From assembly GCF_033807715.1 (NCBI RefSeq), contig NC_084596.1:41521958-41585957 (forward strand): a stretch of DNA of 64,000 nucleotides, written 5' to 3'. This stretch comes from Cololabis saira. Its lineage: Eukaryota; Chordata; Actinopteri; Beloniformes; Belonidae. A program made the position numbers and the translations under genes. Below the pieces are notes generated by a model, which was given only the letters and a program-made list of their open reading frames with translations, was not told the DNA's origin and did not search any database. Shown piece after piece: positions 10,323-21,381 of this stretch (position 1 is the first letter of the stretch; each line of letters starts with the position of its first letter).

Positions 10323-10958
10323 TAGGGTTTCCAACTCCCTGAAAAATAAATAAGGGACACCTCATCTGCAGGGCCGGTCAACCTGATTGCCTTCCCCCTT
10401 CCTGGCGTGGTGAATTTTTTTAGCCCCCTTTTTTTGTGAGTGAAACGATTTTTTAACTATTTGACTTGAACCTGAATTGAATTAGATGGATATTTTTGAA
10501 TGCCATGAACACATGGAAAACAAATTATTATCCAGCAATTCACTTTAATACAAAATGACAAAATTAACTGAATAAAATAAGTATCTTTCTTAAATAGAAA
10601 CCTGTCCTGCTTAACTTAAAATTGTATAAATTGATATAAAACAATAGAAAGAAAGCAGAACATCCATTCTGTAATCGTGCAATATCAAAAGTGCAAACAG
10701 AAAGTCTGTAGAAAACAGAAAACTTGTAAACATATTTGTGCCTCAAAGGCCATGACTGTAGCTACAGTTGTAGTAAAACAGAAAAAAATAACTAACTCAA
10801 CAGCTCAATGCCATTTTCCATTGGCATTTTATGACTATTTTCTGACTCTCACAGTAATACGGGACAAAGTGCGTCCCTTTTCAGCTCAATACGGGACACA
10901 TACTTTAGTTTATAAATACGGGACAATTCCGTTTTTCAAGGGGTGGTTGGCAACCTTA
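10323..10958. mobile_element. hAT-type non-autonomous element (TAGGGTTGCCAAC ends)
   Basis: The left end TAGGGTTTCCAACTCC is matched inverted at the right (GGTTGGCAACCTTA). The 8-bp flanks are GTTTTACC (10315-10322) and GCTTTACC (10959-10966), 7 of 8 identical, as expected for hAT. There is no transposase. The right arm repeats 'tacgggacaa'-like phrases. The left 130 bases recur at 50979-51113. Confidence 0.8.
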
Positions 10959-10966
10959 GCTTTACC

Positions 10967-11273
10967 TCAGTTATTAACCCTGATTAAAGCAAATGGGTAT
11001 CACCGTAAACATGATCATAGGCTGCCAGCCTCCGGGGTATCACGGGCTTAGAAAGATAAGGAAACCCTATTCCAGCTATGTGGGTTTCAGAAGCGTAAAA
11101 GTGTGTTGACAGAAAACACCCAGGAGAATTTAAAGTGCTGAAGCCGTTCCACATGATGTTCAGGAGTAGTAACATTCCTGAGTATAGCCCAGACAAAGCT
11201 TACTAATTAACTTTAAAGAGAGTTTAAATATCAGCGTTATGTTCACCTATAATCCAAGAGGTCAGGCACATGT
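10967..11273. other. No recognisable feature
   Basis: Spacer between two hAT-type elements. Confidence 0.4.
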
Positions 11274-11281
11274 AGAATCAC

Positions 11282-11992
11282 CAGAGGTGTCTTCAGTATT
11301 CACATTCATTACTCAGGTAGAAGTATAGATACTAGAGTTTAAAAATACTCCTGTAGAAGTTGAAGTATCAACTCAAGTTTTTTACTCACGTAAAAGTATA
11401 AAAGTACTGGTTTCAAAACTACTTAAAGTATAAAATTAAAAGTAATGTAAGGCGGAAAAAAGCCATTAAGGACAAAAGCCATTGAAAATGAATGTATGTT
11501 AGTATAATGCAAATATATTAAAGAACCATATATGTGTACTATTGAGCATTAACATGTGTTTCAGAGAGCAGCAGATATGATGACTAGTTGCCTATAAGTA
11601 TTGTAATGGTGCAAAAAGTCAAACTTCAGAGGCATGTTATCATTTATCCTAACCTTTATTGGAATGTACATCCAAGTTTAGTTGCAGGAATCTGAGGGAA
11701 CGGATGTAAGAACAAAACTGGACAAGAACATCTGAAACAACCACAACCAAATTCACTCTATCCGGATGGAGCAATTTAACTGGATAGTTTTTTTTAAAGG
11801 CCAAAATGAAATAGAGTAACAAGGCTGTTTTTAAAATGTAAGGAGTAAAAAGTACAAATAATTGTGTGAAAATGTAAGGAGTAAAAGTAAAAAGTGGTCT
11901 GAAAAATAATTACTCCAGTGAAGTACAGATAACCAAAATTTCTACTTAAGTAAGGTAACAGAGTATTTGTACTTCGTTACTTGACACCTCTG
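11282..11992. mobile_element. hAT-type non-autonomous element (CAGAGGTGTC ends), copy 1
   Basis: The termini CAGAGGTGTC and GACACCTCTG enclose 711 bp of AT-rich sequence rich in AAGTA/TACTT phrases. The flanks AGAATCAC and AGAATACC agree at 6 of 8 positions. This copy contains the uninterrupted sequence CAATACTTATAGGCAACTAG (on its minus strand), the empty site of the insertion found in copy 2. Confidence 0.82.
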
Positions 11993-12000
11993 AGAATACC

Positions 12001-12570
12001 AACTGTTAGTTTTTGTTTTATCTTTCTTGACAAAAGCAGAAACGTAAAAATTCAAACCCAGCTCTTTTTGTACAGTATTGAAGTCACATGACGGCAGCGT
12101 ACACAAGACCGTGGTTGCCAGCACACTCACAAGAGCTGTCAACTGACTAAAACAAAGTATAAACATGCTTGTTTTTTTTAATTGATTCTAAAAAGATAAA
12201 TAAATATACATATAGGCTTACCTGTAGAGAATACAACAGCTGCCAGTAGCTACTGGTGTTTCCAAGACCTGATTTATGTGTTTATCTCCCTCTTCCGCCT
12301 GTTTTGCAATAATAAAGACACTTGCTGGGCAAAGGTTGCAGCACAAGTCGTATTGCCACCCTGGCTGCGCCACAGTCCCAAGACATGGGCATGTTAATGC
12401 TTAACTTCCTCAGGTCTGCTCATTTGTCTTGTGTGCAGTTTCTGGAAGTCATGTTTTTCAACTGGGAGTGAAAAGGACAAAAAAAAGCCCAAACAGACAG
12501 CTTTTCATTGAGGATGTAACATGAATGTACAGCTGACTCTTTCACGGCTGCTGTGAGGAGATGTTTCTTT
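12001..12570. other. No recognisable feature
   Basis: Mixed-composition spacer without a supported ORF. Confidence 0.4.
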
Positions 12571-12578
12571 ATTTATAG

Positions 12579-13045
12579 CAGTGATTCCCAACCTGTGGGC
12601 CGCGGAGGTATTGCAAGTGGGCCGCCAAATCATTTCCAAAAAAGTATGATATTTGATATTGATATTTGGGGGGGGGGGGGGGGTATGATTATATAAAAAT
12701 ATACAGAATAATGTTTTAAATGTTAAAACTCGGTTATGTTTAAAATTATATTGAAAATGTTTAAATATTATTTTCATTATTTTGTTTTGTTTTCCTTCAA
12801 GTATTAGACATGTGACAAGCAAATGAGCGATAGGAACTTTTGTTGTTATCGGTCGGACCATTTTGCAGTGGGACTGCATTGCACTTGACTTATTTAGGCT
12901 ACGTTTGATGCTGATACCTGAAACTGGAGTATAAAGATGGATAGCTGGCTAGCAACAGGGGGAATTTAAAAAGTTTGGAGGTGGGCCGCGAACATTTTTG
13001 AGACATAAAAGTGGGCCCTGAGTTGGAAAAGGTTGGGAACCACTG
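12579..13045. mobile_element. hAT MITE (CAGTGATTCCCAACC ends)
   Basis: The termini CAGTGATTCCCAACCTG and GGTTGGGAACCACTG are imperfect inverted repeats. Perfect 8-bp duplications ATTTATAG lie at 12571-12578 and 13046-13053. A 16-base G run lies inside near 12669. It interrupts the 3' end of the LINE that continues at 13054. Confidence 0.9.
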
Positions 13046-13053
13046 ATTTATAG

Positions 13054-13660
13054 GATCCCCATTAGCTGATGTCACGACATCAGCTATTCTTCCTGGGGTC
13101 CCCAATGCAATTTTAAAAGAACATAGTCCACACATACACACATTTATCGCTGTTACGGATCACTGTAACACCGAGTCATCATATACACAAACAGCAAACT
13201 TTCTGTCTAAAATACATTATTGGTACAAAAAAAGGGAATCATACAGTCATTACAATACCACGAAGTATATCCAACAAATAAATTCCTGTAATAAATTATA
13301 GCATGTGATATATTTGTTACTCATTGAATTTTATGTAAAAAGTCTTTTGCTACCTTTTTAAAACTGTATTTTGATGTAATATTTTTGATGTTATTAGGTA
13401 ATGTGTTTTAAAAAGTTTGTTCTTGGCTTAGGTGCCAGATCATAACATGATTGTCTGGTTGGATATTTATTGACGTTTCTAGTGAGCACTATCTGATCTG
13501 CGAAATATTGTGGTTTTTTTTACTATTGATCAAATTCCTCATGAAAGTAAGGATACTTATTTGAATCCGTCTACAACCACAGCCATGATAAATGCTGATG
13601 CATTTTTAAGATATTTGCATGCAGTGAACAATTTAAAGCAATCCTAGCTGCTTTGTTCTG
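13054..13660 (-). mobile_element. LINE 3' end with remnant of RT C-terminus
   Basis: On the minus strand a short coding tail (NVNKYPTRQS, then LAPKPRTNFLKHIT) is followed by an AT-rich 3' UTR that closes with GGACCCCAGGAAGAATAGCT, a hairpin and AATGGGGATCC. The tail resembles the end of the LINE at 58712-59868. It is truncated at its 5' side and cut from its last bases by the hAT MITE. Confidence 0.6.
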
Positions 13661-14968
13661 TGCATGTGATTAAGACTGTGAGAGTTGAGGATTTTCCCCT
13701 GATGGCGTATTTATGCTTTCAGACCAGACGGTGGCGCTGTGATGACACAGGCAAGTGACCTACTGCTCTGCCGGGTAAAAGTACAAATTTGTTCCTGCAA
13801 CATTTGGTTCCTGATTATTTTTCCTGCAGTACGGCGTGATTACATTTCCTGTGATTTCATCACTGTGCCACATCTCTTCAGCGGCACCTTTCTTGGTTGT
13901 TGTCTGCATGTGAAATCTAAATCTCTGCATTAGAGAATGGATACGGTGAGTATTCAGTGACTTCTAATGACCCTCAAAGATCCTGTGAAACTGGAAAGTC
14001 TGCAGGCAGTGAAGCTGCAAGATTGAATGAATTCTTGTTACCATGATTTGATTTTATGTACGTGCACATCAAATTAGATTTCTGCAAACAAAGGAGGACG
14101 TTATGTATCCTTGGCTTGAGCTTAGAATATCTCAAGGACTCTGACGCTAGACCTAGACACAGATTGTCATCATTTAGGACTTCATTATACGCTACAGTCT
14201 TGCTTTTTTTATCATGAAGAGCGTCTTGACATGCTTCACCAGGAGTCACGAGGAATACTGGGAACACAGAAAAACCAGCGCTGTGAGCGTTGATTTACAT
14301 TCTTTTGATTGACATGTTTTGCAGTTTGGAAAATATGATGTATGAACTGCATCTCTCAGTATGAAAGACATATTCAGGTGAAGTGGCATAAAAGCGTGGT
14401 AAGAGCTGCTAAATTGGTGGTTCAGCTGTAAGAGGGATTTTTTTTCTCAGATGAAATTACTTTTTGTTCCTTCTAAACTACTGAGATTGACAAACTAAAA
14501 GTGGTCATAATTATACAATTTTGTGCAATTTTCTTTATTTCATAGACTTGTAGGACCTGTCATCCTACAGACAGTCTTTGATCTGTCAATTATAGTACGG
14601 TTATGTCACAGTTGGACTAAGTGTTTCAATCAAGAGACGTCGTCATGACTGTAAATAGCTGAGAGTTTGTAACTAAGTGCAAGAACAGGAAAGGCCGATT
14701 AGACTTTTACCAGAAATCATGTAAACAATGTTCTGAAAAAAAGACTTTGGACGTATGAAACCAAGATAAAGTTGGAGCTGACGGAGGTAGCAGGACGGAC
14801 TGGGAGGTGCAGAGCTCTGCTCTCTGTTCACATTCAGACAAATGCTACAAAACTGATGAGAACAATTAACCGCAGCTTCTTGTAAGGACCCTGAACATCC
14901 CGTGAAGACGACTCAAGACTCTTTCAAGGCAAAACAACTGAATTAAAGAATAAAAAGATCCCATGCGT
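13661..14968. other. No recognised gene; one weak exon-like start
   Basis: No ORF has family support. An ATG with a following GTGAGT donor (13937-13951, ATGGATACGGTGAGT) has the look of a short first coding exon but nothing confirms it. Confidence 0.35.
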
Positions 14969-14976
14969 GTTTTGTG

Positions 14977-16642
14977 CAGAGGTGTCAAGTAACAAAGTAC
15001 AAATACTTCGTTACCTTACTTAAATAGAAATTTTGGTTATCTATACTTCACTGGAGTAATTCTTTTTTTTAGACGACTTTTACCTTTACTCCTTTCATTT
15101 TCACGCAATTATCTGTACTTTTTACTCCTTACATTTTAAAAACAGCCTTGTTACTCTATTTAATTTCGGCCTTTAATAAAAACTATCCAGTTAAATTGCT
15201 CCATCCGGATAGAGTGAATTTGGTTGTGGTTGTTTCAGATGTTCTTGTCCAGTTTTGTTCTTACATCCGTTCCCTCAGATTCCTGCAACTAAACTTGGAT
15301 TTACATTCCAATAAAGGTTAGGATAAATGATAACATGCCTCTGAAGTTTGACTTTTTGCACCATTACAATACTTATAGGCAGTGGTGGACAGTAACGGAG
15401 TAAATGTACTTGAGTACTGTACTTAAGTACATATCCAGAGGATTTGTACTTTACTTGAGTATTAGATTTCTTTGGTACTTATTACTCTTACTTGAATACA
15501 TTTCCAAGACAAATATTTTTACTTTTACTCGAGTAAATTTCTAGGAAGGCTGAAAAGTACTCGTTACTTTCAGGTCTGCTCTTTTTTCTTCTTCCCTAAA
15601 ATCCTATTGGACACAAGCTGTGCCGCAACAATGGCTACGCCTGCATCAGGAGAAGAATATTGGGATATTGGGAGACAGGCACAGAGACAGACATTGGGAG
15701 ACAGGCACGGAGACAGACAAGACAGACATGGGGAGACAGTTTGTTATGCTCTATATTGCTATATTGTACTGGTATATGTCCTTCCTGTAAAGTTAAGTGA
15801 CTTCAATTGAAAGCAGAGATGTAGTTTTTTGTAAAGCAGTGGTCTTTGAGGGGGATCCAGACTTAGTTGGATGGTGCAGGTTCATTTGGTTTCAGTTCAT
15901 GATTGTTAATAAACTCTGCATCATCTGCTGTCTTCTTATGATCCCTTTGATTTGTTTTTGGTGTTTCTGCAGGTTTTATATAACATTGTGGTTCTAAAAG
16001 CAGCACATCAGTGCAGCTGGTTTCAAAGAGTTAATTCTCAGAAACAAGAGTTAAAAGATCCTTAAATTAATTTAGAAAAAAATATAGTAATTTACTGATG
16101 TGGAAAATAAGAAATTTACTCTTACTCTTACTCTTACTTTTACTTAAAGTAAATTTAAAAGCATTTACTTTTGGATACTTAAGTACCTTTAAAAGCAAGT
16201 ACTTTTCTACTCTTACTCGAGTAATATTTTGACTGAGCTACTTTTACTTGTAACGGAGTAAATTTTGACCAGTAGTATTTGTACTCTTACTCAAGTACTG
16301 GGGTCGAGTACTCTGTCCACCTCTGCTTATAGGCAACTAGTCATCATATCTGCTGCTCTCTGAAACACATGTTAATGCTCAATAGTACACATATATGGTT
16401 CTTTAATATATTTACATTATACTAAGATACATTCATTTTCAACGGCTTTTGTCCTTAATGGCTTTTTTCCCCCTTACATTACTTTTACTTTTATACTTTA
16501 AGTAGTTTTGAAACCAGTACTTTTATACTTTTACTTGAGTAAAAAACTTGAGTTGATACTTCAACTTCTACAGGAGTATTTTTAAACTTTAGTATCTATA
16601 CTTCTACCTGAGTAATGAATGTGAATACTTTTGACACCTCTG
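14977..16642. mobile_element. hAT-type non-autonomous element (CAGAGGTGTC ends), copy 2, interrupted
   Basis: Same family as 11282-11992 in reverse orientation. The flanks are GTTTTGTG (14969-14976) and GTTGTGTG (16643-16650), 7 of 8 identical. The element is split by another hAT-type insertion at 15380-16325. Confidence 0.85.
15380..16325. mobile_element. Nested hAT-type element (CAGTGGTGGACAG ends)
   Basis: The termini CAGTGGTGGACAG and CTGTCCACCTCTG enclose 946 bp. Perfect 8-bp duplications CTTATAGG lie at 15372-15379 and 16326-16333. The interior is full of TACTTGAGTA and TTACTC motifs. The only long ORFs are short and unrecognised. The unoccupied target is preserved in copy 1 of the host element, which proves the boundaries. 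Confidence 0.92.
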
Positions 16643-16650
16643 GTTGTGTG

Positions 16651-17687
16651 TGTGTGTATTTGTACACACATACAGTGTATGTGGTCCCAGCACAGTCTCC
16701 CTGATTTCAGCTTTAACAGAACATCAACAGAAAAGGCACCCTTTGACAAACAGCACCAGACATCTGATGCAAAACAGGACTTGAGAAAACTGCTGGTCCA
16801 CCTCCATAAACATCTACAGAAAACCAAAGTTCCTGAACCAAAGTCCAGGCTGTTCTCTGCACACGGTGAAACCTGCACTCACGAGCCACTTTGCACACGA
16901 CTGGATGAATACGGTACTTTGCAACTTTATGCAAGTTTAAAGGATGCGTCATGTGTTTGTTTCATTAATCATGGAACAACAGCACTTATTGTTTGCCACT
17001 CTTTGATTATTTCCAATTAAACTAGAGGAAAATGCTGACATTTTCTGCTTTTGATATAAAATAAACCCTAATTATTTGTGCAATATTCCTTGGTTTTTGT
17101 CCATCTTTGCTAGCATTTTAATTCAATTTGAAATATTTTGTTAACCCACCAAAGCGAAATTGATTGAAATCTCATGGACGGAAATGACGGCTTTTATGAA
17201 TATAAACCTGTGTATGCATGACCACAAACTGTGCCGACCTGTAGAGTCCAATTTATTCCTAAAGAAAAAACATAATCCTTCATGACATGATTGAAATTAA
17301 TTCTGCAGTAACGGTGGTTTGCCGTGTCGCTTCTGGCAAATGTAAGGAAAAGTAAACAAGCAGAGAAGACAAAAGAGACACAATTATGAATCATCAGGGT
17401 TGGAAAGGCAGAGGTGAAAGTCAGTATAATTAGCATTAATCCCGCTTCCTTTAGCGTCCCAGAGCTCCATAACAACCAACGTCACGACCTCCTTGTTTGT
17501 GTAATACAGACATTGTTAACACAAATGCATTAATTAAAAAAAACCACCCTTCATCATGTTTCTTAATGATTTGTACCTTGTTTTTAAGGTTGCTTCTCAC
17601 GTCTTTGCATCCTGTATCACTAAACAATTGTGAAGTTATTTGACTTAGAAAGTAAACCTGCTTTTAATTATAAGGTTTCATATTAAT
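16651..17687. other. No recognised gene; short GT repeat
   Basis: A short GT repeat follows the hAT element. ORFs of 60-130 codons occur on both strands but match nothing I know. Confidence 0.4.
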
Positions 17688-20600
17688 AATAATAATAATA
17701 ATAATAATTCATTTTATTTGGAGGCGCCTTTCACGACACCCAAGGTCACCTTACAGAATAAAAACACAAGAAATACAATTAAAAATACAATAAACATCTA
17801 TACAAGCAACAAGACAAATAATAAACAGTAGACAAACAAACTGATGGGAAGTAGTGCGTGATGTCCGGTTATAGTGAATGGGCAAGTTTGAACAGGTGGG
17901 TTTTGAGTTGTGTTTTGAATGTGGTGATGGAGTCTATTTGTTTTATGTGTGGGGGGAGGGAGTTCCAGAGTCTGGGTGCCGAGCAGCTGAAAGCTCGGGC
18001 ACCCATACTGTTAAGGTGTGAGGTGGGAGTGGAAAGGAGTCCAGCAGAGGTTGAGCGGAGGGTGCGGGAGGGGGTGTAATCTTGCAATAGGTCACAGAGG
18101 TAAGTGGGGGCTAGGTTGTGAAGGGCTTTGTGGGTGAGGAGGAGGTTTTTGTAAATGATACGGTATTGGACTGGGAGCCAGTGGAGTTGGATGAGGACGG
18201 GGGTGATGTGATCAGATGACTTGGTGCGGGTGATGATCCGGGCGGCCGAGTTCTGTATGAGTTGCAGTTTGTCGGTGAGTTTGGTTGGGAGGCCAGTGAG
18301 GAGGGCGTTGCAGTAATCAATACGGGATGTGATGAATGAGTGGACCAGGATTTCTGTGCTGGATTGGGACAGTGCTGGACGGAGTCTGGAGATGTTGCGG
18401 AGGTGGAAGAAGGCAGTCCGGGTGATGTTATGGATGTGAGGTGCAAATGAAAGTGTGCTGTCCAAAATGACGCCGAGGCTCTTGACGTGGGGGGAAAAGG
18501 GTACCGGAAAGCCGTCGATGATGATGGGAAGGGCGGGAGAGGGTTGTGACTTGGTGAGGGTGGATTTGGAGCCGATGAGAAGAGCCTCAGTTTTATTGCC
18601 GTTGAGTTTTAAAAAGTTATTGCTCATCCAGGTATTGATGTCGTGTAGGCAGGTGGTGAGGGAAGTGGGAGGAATGGCAGCGGTGGGGTTGGAGGAGATA
18701 TATATCTGGGTGTCATCGGCGTAAGTGTGAAAATGGACCCTATGGTGACGGAGAATTGAACCTAGGGGTAGGAGGTAGATGGTGAAGAGAAGTGGACCCA
18801 ATACTGACCCCTGGGGGACACCCATTGTGACACCCGTGCACCCAGATTTATGGTTCCGTAGTTGGACAAACTGTTGACGGTCAGTGAGGTATGATGAAAG
18901 CCAGGAGAGGGCAACACCAGTGATCCCAATGCCAGCCAGGCGGTCCAGGAGTATTGGGTGAGAAATGGTGTCGAAAGCTGCGCTGAGGTCCAGGAGGATG
19001 AGGATGGTGAGTAGGCCGGAGTCAGCTGCACGGAGGAGGTCGTTGGTGATTTTAACCATGGCTGTTTCAGTGCTGTGATTGGGACGGAAACCGGATTGGA
19101 AGGGTTCGTGGAGGTTATTTGAATTGAGGTGGGACTGTAATTGTGCTGCAACCACCCTTTCCAGAGTTTTGGAGATGAAGGGAAGGTTGGAGATGGGCCT
19201 GTAATGATTGAGGTCGGATGGGTCTGCACCGGGTTTTTTTAAGGTGGGTGTGATGGCAGCTAGTTTGAGGATTGGGGGAACAGTTCCAGTGGTGAGGGAA
19301 GAGTTAATTATTTCAGTAATCATGGGGGAAATGGATGGCAGACATGCTTTGACAAGCAGGGTGGGGAGGGGATCGAGCTGACAGGTGGTGGTTTTGGCTT
19401 TACGAATGAGTTCTGAGATGGTGTGTTCTGATACCGGAGTGAAATTGGTGAGAGAGCTGGAGAGAGGTTGGTTGGTGGTAGTTATCCAGGGTGGGTCATT
19501 TGTGGGAGTGCGTGTTGAGGCCAGTTGATGGTGAATGATGTTTATTTTGGAGCTGAAGAAGTCCAGGAAGGCGGTGCACTGGTCAGTGGAGATGTCTGGA
19601 GGGAGGGTTTTTGGAGGCTGAAGTAAGTGGTTGACAGTTGAGAAAAGGACTCTATTGTTTCCTGTGGCAGAGTTAATGAGGTTGGAGTAATATGATGATT
19701 TGGCAGTATTAAGTGCATTTTTGTAGTGGTGGAGGTGGTCGGAGTACATTTGGTTGTGCACAGTGAGTCTGGTCTTTTTGTAGAGTCGCTCCAGTCGACG
19801 GCCTGTGGTTTTGAGCTGGTGGAGGTCAGGGGTGAACCAGGGGGCAGAGTGGGTAAATGAAACTGAGCGGGTTTTCAGTGGAGCCAGGGCAGTGAGGGAG
19901 GAGGAGAGACAGTTGTTGTAATGGTTTACCAGGTCAGCAGGGGAGGAGGATGAGGGGGGATTGGGGAAGGAGCTGATAAGGGTAGAGAGATCTGTGGGGT
20001 TGATGTGTTTGATGTTCCTGAAGGAGATGATCCGTTGTTCTTTGATTTTGTGCAGTTGGGTATGGATGTCATAAAGTATGGCTTTGTGGTCCGAGATGGG
20101 GAAGTCCATGATAGTGAGGTTGGCGGGAGTTATGTCTGTGCAGCAGATTAAATCGAGAATGTGACCTTTGTTATGTGTTGGTAGGTTGACGTGTTGTGTG
20201 ATACCAAGGCAGTTCAGGAGTGATGTGAAGTCTTTTGCCAGGGTGCAGGATGGGTCGTCAATATGAATGTTGAAGTCGCCATGGAGGATAACAGTAGGGG
20301 ACATTGTGCATACAGATGTTAACAGTGATGAAAATTCAGTAAGGAAAACAGCGGAGGGTTTTGGTGGTCTGTAGATGGTGACAATGATGATGGGTTTGGG
20401 TCCAGAGAGTTTTACGGCTAGGCATTCAAAGGAGGAGTGTTGGGGGACAGTGAGAGCAGTGACTTTTGTGTTTTTACGGTAGATGAGAGCCAGGCCCCCC
20501 CCCCTCCCAGTGGCGCGGGGTTTACTAAAAAAGGAAAAGCCAGGTGGGGTGGTTGCATTTAACTGGGTGAAATCATTCGGCTGTTGCCACGTTTCTGTGA

Positions 20601-21024
20601 GGCAGAGAATGTCCAGAGTTTTGTCGGTGATGAGATCAGAGATGAGAAGGGCCTTATTGGTTAGTGATCTGATATTGAGAAGACAGAGTTTGAGACAGGT
20701 GAGTGGTGTATATGCAGCTGCTTTGGTCAGGGGAGAGAGTACACTATGGGGAGGGGGGCGTGGCTCTTTGAAAGTCACATGGAAACGGAGGGGTCTGACA
20801 GTTATAATGGTATCAATTGGGCAACCGACAGCAGACGGCAAGGGATGTAGTGACAGCAGGGGCCTGTAGGGGGAGTGATTCACCGAGGGAGGGAGGCACT
20901 GCTGGCACGGGGGAGTGGGCGTGGCATGTAAGTAGTCATGCATGGGTGTCCTGTATGTAATCAATGGTGTGTACAGTGCGCTGTATGTTTGTTGTAAGCA
21001 TGCGGCTGCCAAGCTTGCTAATAT
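17688..21024 (-). mobile_element. CR1/L2-type LINE, nearly complete coding region
   Basis: The element runs on the minus strand. It ends at its 3' side in a short UTR (GTGAAAGGCGCCTCCAAATA) and an (ATT)n microsatellite tail at 17688-17717. A tail of simple repeat instead of poly(A) is typical of L2-type LINEs. The 5' limit is uncertain: the long frame has no clear upstream promoter or ORF1, so the copy may be 5'-truncated just before ORF2. Confidence 0.85.
17869..20943 (-). CDS. CR1/L2-type LINE ORF2: endonuclease and reverse transcriptase
   Basis: An uninterrupted frame gives 1024 codons from the first in-frame ATG; it stays open about 23 codons further upstream. The N-terminal 80 residues are proline-rich. 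The apurinic-like endonuclease follows ([41 protein letters not shown]). Then comes the reverse transcriptase, with [26 protein letters not shown] and the catalytic [10 protein letters not shown], and a C-terminal tail ([47 protein letters not shown]). All catalytic landmarks are present and no frame break was seen, so this copy is unusually well preserved and may be recent. The older fragments at 1200-1980 and 4859-5158 are relatives. Confidence 0.92.
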   Translation of the reverse strand: MHDYLHATPTPPCQQCLPPSVNHSPYRPLLSLHPLPSAVGCPIDTIITVRPLRFHVTFKEPRPPPHSVLSPLTKAAAYTPLTCLKLCLLNIRSLTNKALLISDLITDKTLDILCLTETWQQPNDFTQLNATTPPGFSFFSKPRATGRGGGLALIYRKNTKVTALTVPQHSSFECLAVKLSGPKPIIIVTIYRPPKPSAVFLTEFSSLLTSVCTMSPTVILHGDFNIHIDDPSCTLAKDFTSLLNCLGITQHVNLPTHNKGHILDLICCTDITPANLTIMDFPISDHKAILYDIHTQLHKIKEQRIISFRNIKHINPTDLSTLISSFPNPPSSSSPADLVNHYNNCLSSSLTALAPLKTRSVSFTHSAPWFTPDLHQLKTTGRRLERLYKKTRLTVHNQMYSDHLHHYKNALNTAKSSYYSNLINSATGNNRVLFSTVNHLLQPPKTLPPDISTDQCTAFLDFFSSKINIIHHQLASTRTPTNDPPWITTTNQPLSSSLTNFTPVSEHTISELIRKAKTTTCQLDPLPTLLVKACLPSISPMITEIINSSLTTGTVPPILKLAAITPTLKKPGADPSDLNHYRPISNLPFISKTLERVVAAQLQSHLNSNNLHEPFQSGFRPNHSTETAMVKITNDLLRAADSGLLTILILLDLSAAFDTISHPILLDRLAGIGITGVALSWLSSYLTDRQQFVQLRNHKSGCTGVTMGVPQGSVLGPLLFTIYLLPLGSILRHHRVHFHTYADDTQIYISSNPTAAIPPTSLTTCLHDINTWMSNNFLKLNGNKTEALLIGSKSTLTKSQPSPALPIIIDGFPVPFSPHVKSLGVILDSTLSFAPHIHNITRTAFFHLRNISRLRPALSQSSTEILVHSFITSRIDYCNALLTGLPTKLTDKLQLIQNSAARIITRTKSSDHITPVLIQLHWLPVQYRIIYKNLLLTHKALHNLAPTYLCDLLQDYTPSRTLRSTSAGLLSTPTSHLNSMGARAFSCSAPRLWNSLPPHIKQIDSITTFKTQLKTHLFKLAHSL

Positions 21025-21365
21025 ATAATAATTATTATTATTCAGTCCTACCCTTGATTGAAAACTAACATAATATTGTTTATTTATCTAAGAAAAATTC
21101 AAACTTAATGCAGAAGCAGTGTTTGAAAAACTGTGTATACTGATAGCTCAGTAACTTGTAGACCCACATTTACGAATAATAACTAGAAATAATCGTCTTC
21201 CATGGGATATTATTGGTCTTTTGCATTGTTGTGGAGAAACGTCAGTTTATTCGTTTTCACTTGAGTACACTGAAGTTTGCAGGTTTCTGCCCAAACTAAG
21301 TCTGAGATTCTGCTGACTTGTTGTTGTTCACCCGAGGGTCCGCTCAGCTCTTTCTCAGGTCAGTT
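21025..21365. other. No recognisable feature
   Basis: AT-rich spacer between two LINEs. Confidence 0.4.
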
Positions 21366-21381
21366 AAAGAGGGTGCATTTT

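Noticed and set aside
14090..14267. Minus ORF of 97 codons with gene-like composition
   Set aside because: No recognisable motif, splice sites or neighbours that support it.
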